9,401 nt of DNA, taken from assembly GCA_013698305.1 (NCBI GenBank), contig JACCVC010000077.1, forward strand, positions 1 to 9,401. The letters are read 5' to 3'. This DNA comes from Chloroflexia bacterium. Lineage in GTDB: Bacteria; Chloroflexota; Chloroflexia; Thermomicrobiales; UBA6265. Both the position numbers and the translations under genes were made by a program. Positions 6,104 through 9,401 of the stretch are shown here, piece after piece (positions within the stretch are counted from its first letter, which is position 1; each line of letters opens with the position of its first letter). The notes beneath the pieces are model-generated. The model was not told the origin of the DNA. It made no database searches and was given only the letters and a program-made list of their open reading frames with translations.

Positions 6104-6964
6104 ATGGACAACTTCTTGCAGGTCGCCGTCGTGCAGATGAGCTCGGGCGATGACAAGGCGGCGAACGTCGAGGCGGCGATGTCCGGGATCGAGCGGGGTG
6201 CCGCGATGGGCGCGCGGCTGGTGACGCTGCCGGAGGTCTGGACCTACCTCGGTCCGGATGAGGGCAACGCGGGCGCCGCCGAGACGATTCCCGGACCGCT
6301 GACCGACCAGCTCGGCGCGAAGGCCCGCGATCTTGGCGTCCATCTCCATGCGGGAAGCATTTACGAGCATGTAGACGAAGAAGACCGGCTGTACAACACG
6401 ACGGTCGTTTTCGCTCCGGACGGCGAGATCGTTGCGACGTATCGCAAAATCCACATGTTCGATGTCGACCTGGACGAAGACACGAACTATCGCGAGTCCG
6501 CCACCATCGCGCCGGGCGACGAGATCGTCACGGTCGATATCGATGCTGTCACGGTTGGGTTGACGATCTGCTACGATCTTCGCTTCCCCGAGCTGTACCG
6601 GATTCTGGCGCTGAAGGGCGCGGACATGGTCCTCGCGCCGGCGGCCTTCACGCTGGCGACCGGTCGCGATCACTGGGAGACGCTGATCCGGGCGCGAGCG
6701 ATCGAAAACCAGGTGTTTATGGTGGCGCCGGCCCAGGTCGGCAAGCATCCGCCGGGGAAATGGTGCTACGGGCGGTCGATGATCGTCGATCCGTGGGGGA
6801 TCGTCGTAGCACAGGCGTCGGACGCCGCGACGGTGATCTCGGCGCAGCTCGATCTCGATCAGCTTGGCAAGGTGCGGCGGCAGGTGCCGTCGGTGGCGAA
6901 CCGGATGCCGGATCGTTATTCGTGGCCGGATGGTGTCGGTGTGGCGGCGGGTACAGATTCGTGA
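6104..6964 (+). CDS. Carbon-nitrogen hydrolase, Nit1/Nit2-type amidase
   Basis: A 286-aa cytosolic nitrilase-superfamily amidase, resembling omega-amidase or deaminated-glutathione amidase: it hydrolyses a carboxamide of an alpha-keto acid or deaminated glutathione, a metabolite-repair role. The catalytic triad is complete: E44 in VTLPEVWTY, K115 in YRKIHMFDVD and C156 in GLTICYDLRFPELYR. The phrase RKIHMFDVD is typical of the Nit subgroup, as is the C-terminal SMIVDPWGIVVA. Length is normal. The ATG at 6104 has GGGAG at 6093-6097 with a 6-base spacing. It has its own promoter (6028-6055), and the next unit starts within 11 bases after its stop. The choice between the two Nit reactions cannot be made from sequence; other amides are possible. 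Confidence 0.88.
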   Translation: MDNFLQVAVVQMSSGDDKAANVEAAMSGIERGAAMGARLVTLPEVWTYLGPDEGNAGAAETIPGPLTDQLGAKARDLGVHLHAGSIYEHVDEEDRLYNTTVVFAPDGEIVATYRKIHMFDVDLDEDTNYRESATIAPGDEIVTVDIDAVTVGLTICYDLRFPELYRILALKGADMVLAPAAFTLATGRDHWETLIRARAIENQVFMVAPAQVGKHPPGKWCYGRSMIVDPWGIVVAQASDAATVISAQLDLDQLGKVRRQVPSVANRMPDRYSWPDGVGVAAGTDS

Positions 6965-6974
6965 CGCGTGGTAG

Positions 6975-7004
6975 TTGACGCGCTTTCGGGATTCGTGCTA
7001 CTGT
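6975..7004 (+). promoter_or_regulatory. Strong sigma-70-type promoter of a tiny transcript
   Basis: TTGACG (6975-6980), an 18-base spacer, and TG-C-TACTGT (extended -10, 6996-7004). It lies 11 bases after the amidase stop and drives a start near 7011. It shares the TGCTA extended -10 layout with the amidase promoter. Confidence 0.7.
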
Positions 7005-7060
7005 GCGTATACAGTCAACAACGGGTTGGCTGGCCGGATTTCTCCAAACCACACAGGGTG

Positions 7061-7071
7061 AAGGAGGTGAT
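7061..7071 (+). promoter_or_regulatory. Perfect 11-base Shine-Dalgarno
   Basis: AAGGAGGTGAT matches the 3' end of bacterial 16S rRNA over 11 bases, with 8 bases from GGAGG to ATG 7076. No other gene in the window has such a site. Confidence 0.85.
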
Positions 7072-7075
7072 GCCC

Positions 7076-7126
7076 ATGAACGATCACGAAACCACGGGCG
7101 TCACAGCGGAGGTTGTTCGCGCATAG
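7076..7126 (+). CDS. Putative 16-aa peptide (short ORF)
   Basis: MNDHETTGVTAEVVRA, ended by TAG at 7124-7126. The peptide has no membrane helix, signal, or run of a single amino acid, so it is not a classical amino-acid attenuation leader. An in-frame ATG at 7070 would add two residues but lies inside the ribosome site. The strong site and promoter argue that it is translated; nothing in the residues tells what it does. It could equally be a ribosome-loading device that protects or remodels the RNA. I do not recognise it. Confidence 0.45.
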   Translation: MNDHETTGVTAEVVRA

Positions 7127-7154
7127 CGAGCAGTATCGCTGGGACGCCCAGAAC

Positions 7155-7186
7155 AAAAAAGCCGACCCACTTGGGTCGGCTTTTTT
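7155..7186. terminator. Near-ideal bidirectional intrinsic terminator
   Basis: AAAAAA, then GCCGACCC (7161-7168), loop ACTT, GGGTCGGC (7173-7180), then TTTTTT. The stem is 8 GC-rich pairs, extendable to 14 through the A/T tracts. It can stop transcription on either strand; on plus it ends the tiny unit. Confidence 0.92.
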
Positions 7187-7334
7187 GCTGCCCGGAAATG
7201 CTGGATTCCAACGATGTGTTGGTTATCTCTGGTGCCGGTCAGGCATACTCCCATCTGAATTGTTGCTATCGATGAAGTTCGTGAAGGTGTCCCGCTAACG
7301 TACGGCGACGCCCGCGCAATGGAGCACAGCCGAC

Positions 7335-8441
7335 GTGACCGACGAACAAATCATGACTTCTCCAGAATTCAGCGATCAGCCGTTGAAGCTGGGCTTGTTC
7401 GACATCATGCAGATTGACCCGATTCTCGAGCAAGACGCCAGCGTGATGTACGCGCGGCGGCTCGACGACCTGGACTACGCGGACGAGCATGGGCTCGATG
7501 TTGCCTTCTCGGCGGAGCGGCACTTCATGCGGCGTCACGTCATCCCATCGGCCACGGCCTGGATCGCCTCCGCCGCGCAACGGACGACGACGATGCGGCT
7601 TGGCATGCTGGGTTACACCTTGCCGATCCGCGATCCCGTGCAGCTTGCGGAGGAAGTGGCGATGGTCGACCATCTGAGCGGTAGTCGGCTCGAAGTCGGC
7701 TTTGGCCTCGGGCATCGGGTCGAGGAGCTGGAGGCGCTCGGCGTCGATCCCCAGCAAAAGGCGCAGTTGTTTCAGCAGCGGGTGGCGATGATCCAGGCGC
7801 TGTGGTCGGGCGGCAAGGTGTCCTTCGACGGCGGTGGCGTGACGGCGAAGGATGTCGCGATCTGGCCGCTGCCGATGCAGGAGCCGCACCCACCCATCTG
7901 GTTCGCTGGGACCGAGCCGATCGCCGCCAGTTGGATGGGAAGCCGCGGGTTCGGATTGGCGGTCGGGTTCAAGCCGACAAATGACCTCACCGGCACGGTG
8001 GCTGCCTGGCGAGCCGGACGAAAGGCGCAGAGCGAGCAGGTGCGACAGGCTGCTCCGCCGAGACCGGTCGGGTCGCTGGCCTTGATGCGGCACGTCTATA
8101 TCGCCGAGGACAATGATCGGGCGATGGACGAGATCACCGACGATCTGGTGAAGCTCAACGAGCTTGCGAGTGGGGGGAATGGCGAAGGGAGCCGCGCTGA
8201 TCGACGAAGCAGCGCCCGCGAGCATGCGGACCAGCTGATCGCCACCGACGTGATGGTCGCGGGGGGTCCGGACGAGGTCACGGCCCAGCTTCAGACGTCG
8301 CGTGACGTGCTCGGCTTTGATCTGCTCCTGGCGAACGTTTATGCGGCCGGCGTGGAGCAGGAGCGGGTGCGCCGGACGATCCGGATGCTGGCTACTGAGG
8401 TGCGGGAGCGGATCGCGGCGCCGGTTCCGGCCAACACGTAG
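7335..8441 (+). CDS. LLM-class flavin-dependent oxidoreductase
   Basis: A 368-aa bacterial-luciferase-like monooxygenase of the TIM-barrel LLM family, which uses FMN(H2) (supplied by a reductase) or F420. Seen: a first strand LGLFDIMQID (19-28), FSAERHF (58-64) like the E-x-H of luciferase alpha, then GMLGYTLPIRDPVQLAEEVAMVDHLSG (about 90-116) and GFGLGH (122-127), and PHPPIWFAGTEP (185-196), all standard positions in the family. Length is usual. The GTG at 7335 has GGAG at 7321-7324; ATG 7353 is an alternative. The substrate is unknown: members oxidise alkanes, amines, sulfonates or antibiotics. No flavin reductase lies nearby. It follows the terminated unit at 7011-7186 by 148 bases, so either a separate promoter or read-through is needed; I saw no convincing promoter in between. 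The TAG stop (8439-8441) is the first part of a palindromic repeat. Confidence 0.88.
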   Translation: MTDEQIMTSPEFSDQPLKLGLFDIMQIDPILEQDASVMYARRLDDLDYADEHGLDVAFSAERHFMRRHVIPSATAWIASAAQRTTTMRLGMLGYTLPIRDPVQLAEEVAMVDHLSGSRLEVGFGLGHRVEELEALGVDPQQKAQLFQQRVAMIQALWSGGKVSFDGGGVTAKDVAIWPLPMQEPHPPIWFAGTEPIAASWMGSRGFGLAVGFKPTNDLTGTVAAWRAGRKAQSEQVRQAAPPRPVGSLALMRHVYIAEDNDRAMDEITDDLVKLNELASGGNGEGSRADRRSSAREHADQLIATDVMVAGGPDEVTAQLQTSRDVLGFDLLLANVYAAGVEQERVRRTIRMLATEVRERIAAPVPANT

Positions 8442-8460
8442 GGGCAGACCCCGTGTCTGC
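8438..8460 (+). repeat. GTAGGGGCAGAC-type palindromic repeat at the LLM stop
   Basis: GCAGAC (8444-8449) and GTCTGC (8455-8460) form a 6-bp stem with loop CCCGT. It is preceded by GTAGGG whose TAG is the stop of the LLM gene. A second copy begins at 8519. Confidence 0.75.
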
Positions 8461-8518
8461 GCGAATCGCCAATGGCGACGATCTCCATCTTCTGTTGACC
8501 CTTCTGCCATTTCCCTCC

Positions 8519-8540
8519 GGGCAGACTCTGTGTCTGCTCC
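8519..8540 (+). repeat. GGGCAGAC-type palindromic repeat, second copy
   Basis: GCAGAC (8521-8526), loop TCTGT, GTCTGC (8532-8537); 17 of 19 bases match copy 1 from GGGCAGAC through GTCTGC. The 58 bases between the two copies show no gene. Confidence 0.7.
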
Positions 8541-8596
8541 TAAGCGATCGGCGTGAGCTTGGGCAAAACGAAACCCGGGAGCCTGGCCCATCCGCC

Positions 8597-8611
8597 AGAC
8601 CCCCGGGGTCT
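8597..8611. repeat. AGACCCCCGGGGTCT inverted repeat
   Basis: A 6-bp stem (AGACCC/GGGTCT) around CCG. It lies 33 bases beyond the L25 stop on the minus strand and may act as its terminator, though no T-run follows directly. It shares the AGACCCC core with the other palindromes. The whole gap 8442-8643 between the convergent genes holds only such repeats. Confidence 0.4.
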
Positions 8612-8643
8612 CTGTAGAGCATACGCTGAGGGGAAACGCGGCG

Positions 8644-9312
8644 TTACGAGTCCTCGTTGTCCTCTCCGCCATCCTCGGTCGATTCCTCGCCCTCGGCGGC
8701 TTCCTCGCCTTCCTCGGCCTCTTCGCCCTCGGCAACGTCTTCGACTTCCGGCTCTTCCTCGACGGTCTCCGGCGCAACCGTAGCGATCGTCTCTTCACTG
8801 CTGGTGATCAACTCGACACCTTCCGGCATCGTCAGATCTTCCACGCGGATGTGATCGCCAACCGCGAGCAGATGCGCAATGTCAGCGTCGATCTGGTGCG
8901 GCAGGTTGGCCGGCAGCGCCTCGATCTCGACCTCGGTGAGAATCGTGTTGAGGATACCGACCATGTCTTCGCTCTGACCGTGAAGCGCCACTGGTACCAT
9001 GGTCCGCAGCACGACCCTCAGGTTCGGCGCGAAAAAGTCGATGTGCAGCGGGTCGCGGCGGACCGGATCCTGTTGCACCTCGCGGATCAGCACGGTTTCC
9101 TCGCCGCCATCCCAGACCAGCTTGAAGATGGTCGAGTGGCCGTTGCGCATGTAGAACTTGTCGAACGCTCGGCGCTCGACCGAGACAGAGATGGTGTTGT
9201 CGATGACCGGCCCGTAGACGACGCCCGGGATGATGCCTTCGCGGCGAAGCCGCTTGACTTTCTTCCCGTGGATGGTCCGTGGTTCGGCCCTCAGAATCAG
9301 TTCATCTGCCAT
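8644..9312 (-). CDS. rplY: Ribosomal protein L25 / general stress protein CTC (long form)
   Basis: A 222-aa member of the L25/TL5/CTC family, which binds 5S rRNA in the large ribosomal subunit. Residues 1-95 are the L25 domain, opening with LILRAEPRTIHGKKVKRLRREGIIPGVVYG; residues about 100-180 form the TL5 C-terminal domain (ALPANLPHQIDADIA, then VGDHIRVEDL). The last 40 residues (182-222) are an acidic, low-complexity tail of Glu, Gly and Asp blocks such as EGEEAEEGEEAAEGEE. The ATG at 9312 was chosen because homologues start just before LxLxA and TAGGAG lies about 11 bases upstream; the frame continues to 9357 but those residues look unrelated. It is convergent with the LLM gene. Its promoter is near or beyond the right edge. 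Usually a partner such as pth lies downstream, but none does here. Confidence 0.93.
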   Translation of the reverse strand: MADELILRAEPRTIHGKKVKRLRREGIIPGVVYGPVIDNTISVSVERRAFDKFYMRNGHSTIFKLVWDGGEETVLIREVQQDPVRRDPLHIDFFAPNLRVVLRTMVPVALHGQSEDMVGILNTILTEVEIEALPANLPHQIDADIAHLLAVGDHIRVEDLTMPEGVELITSSEETIATVAPETVEEEPEVEDVAEGEEAEEGEEAAEGEESTEDGGEDNEDS

Positions 9313-9401
9313 CAGACGATGACTCCTACTTCCTGTATCAACCGGATTCGCGGTCATCGACGGTGATTGATGTCACATCGATCGTCGCAATCACGCGCCA
9401 C

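Larger units (their letters stand above)
7011..7186 (+). ncRNA. Predicted short transcript: leader, small RNA or small-peptide mRNA
   Basis: From the predicted start near 7011 to the end of the terminator is about 176 bases. It holds a perfect Shine-Dalgarno, a 16-codon ORF, a 7-bp inverted repeat (GGGCGTC 7096-7102 with GACGCCC 7143-7149), an inner hairpin (AGCGA 7125-7129 with TCGCT 7136-7140), and the terminator. GGGTTGGCT at 7023-7031 can pair with AGCCGACCC at 7160-7168, the rising arm of the terminator (9 bp, one G-U), so an antiterminator is conceivable. Three readings remain: an mRNA for a micro-peptide, a dual-function small RNA, or an attenuator leader for the LLM gene at 7335. Boundaries are inferred. 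Confidence 0.5.

Noticed and set aside
5489..6748. 419-codon minus-strand open frame across the glycosylase and amidase
   Set aside because: No motifs, composition of a shadow frame, and both plus-strand genes carry clear family signatures.
7187..7334. Independent promoter for the LLM gene (TTGGTT with CATACT, or TATCGA near 7267)
   Set aside because: Spacers or hexamers fit poorly; not strong enough to list as a feature.
7266..8798. 510-codon open frame on the minus strand opposite the LLM gene
   Set aside because: Arginine- and proline-rich, without family motifs, lying opposite a gene with clear LLM motifs; typical antisense openness of GC-rich DNA.
9313..9357. Longer N-terminus for L25
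   Set aside because: The 15 extra residues do not resemble the family, and a ribosome site serves the ATG at 9312.

Overview
The window reads as GC-rich chromosomal DNA from a bacterium, most likely a Chloroflexota member close to Thermomicrobia. That assignment is inference: it rests on the gene mix (a PimA-like glycosyltransferase next to a CDP-alcohol phosphatidyltransferase outside Actinobacteria, a long-tailed L25/CTC protein, a DUF2171-like protein), many GTG starts, and short dispersed palindromic repeats between genes. No phage, plasmid, transposase, CRISPR, rRNA or tRNA was seen; the gene content is mostly ordinary housekeeping and accessory metabolism.

Layout, left to right: (1) the 3' end of a PRC-barrel/DUF2171-like gene; (2) a PhnP-like metallo-beta-lactamase-fold hydrolase; (3) a 10-TM EamA/DMT transporter; (4) a 188-base gap with a 27-base direct repeat; (5) a three-gene set of PimA-like glycosyltransferase, CDP-alcohol phosphatidyltransferase and a 79-aa single-span membrane protein, the last two overlapping by ATGA; (6) two palindromic repeats; (7) crcB (fluoride channel) on the minus strand; (8) divergently, an AlkA-like HhH-GPD glycosylase, then a Nit-type amidase with its own extended -10 promoter; (9) a compact unit at 6975-7186 with a promoter, an 11-base perfect Shine-Dalgarno, a 16-codon ORF and a near-ideal intrinsic terminator; (10) an LLM-class flavin oxidoreductase; (11) a repeat-bearing convergent gap; (12) the minus-strand ribosomal protein L25/CTC gene.

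Functionally, the clearest module is the lipid one: the phosphatidyltransferase would make a phospholipid headgroup (inositol is plausible) and the adjacent glycosyltransferase would add a hexose, as pgsA and pimA do in mycobacterial phosphatidylinositol mannoside synthesis. The rest look like independent units. The best candidate for something undescribed is the tiny unit at 6975-7186, which could be a small expressed peptide, a small RNA, or an attenuating leader for the LLM oxidoreductase. A second theme is a family of short palindromes that supply the stop codons of crcB and of the LLM gene.
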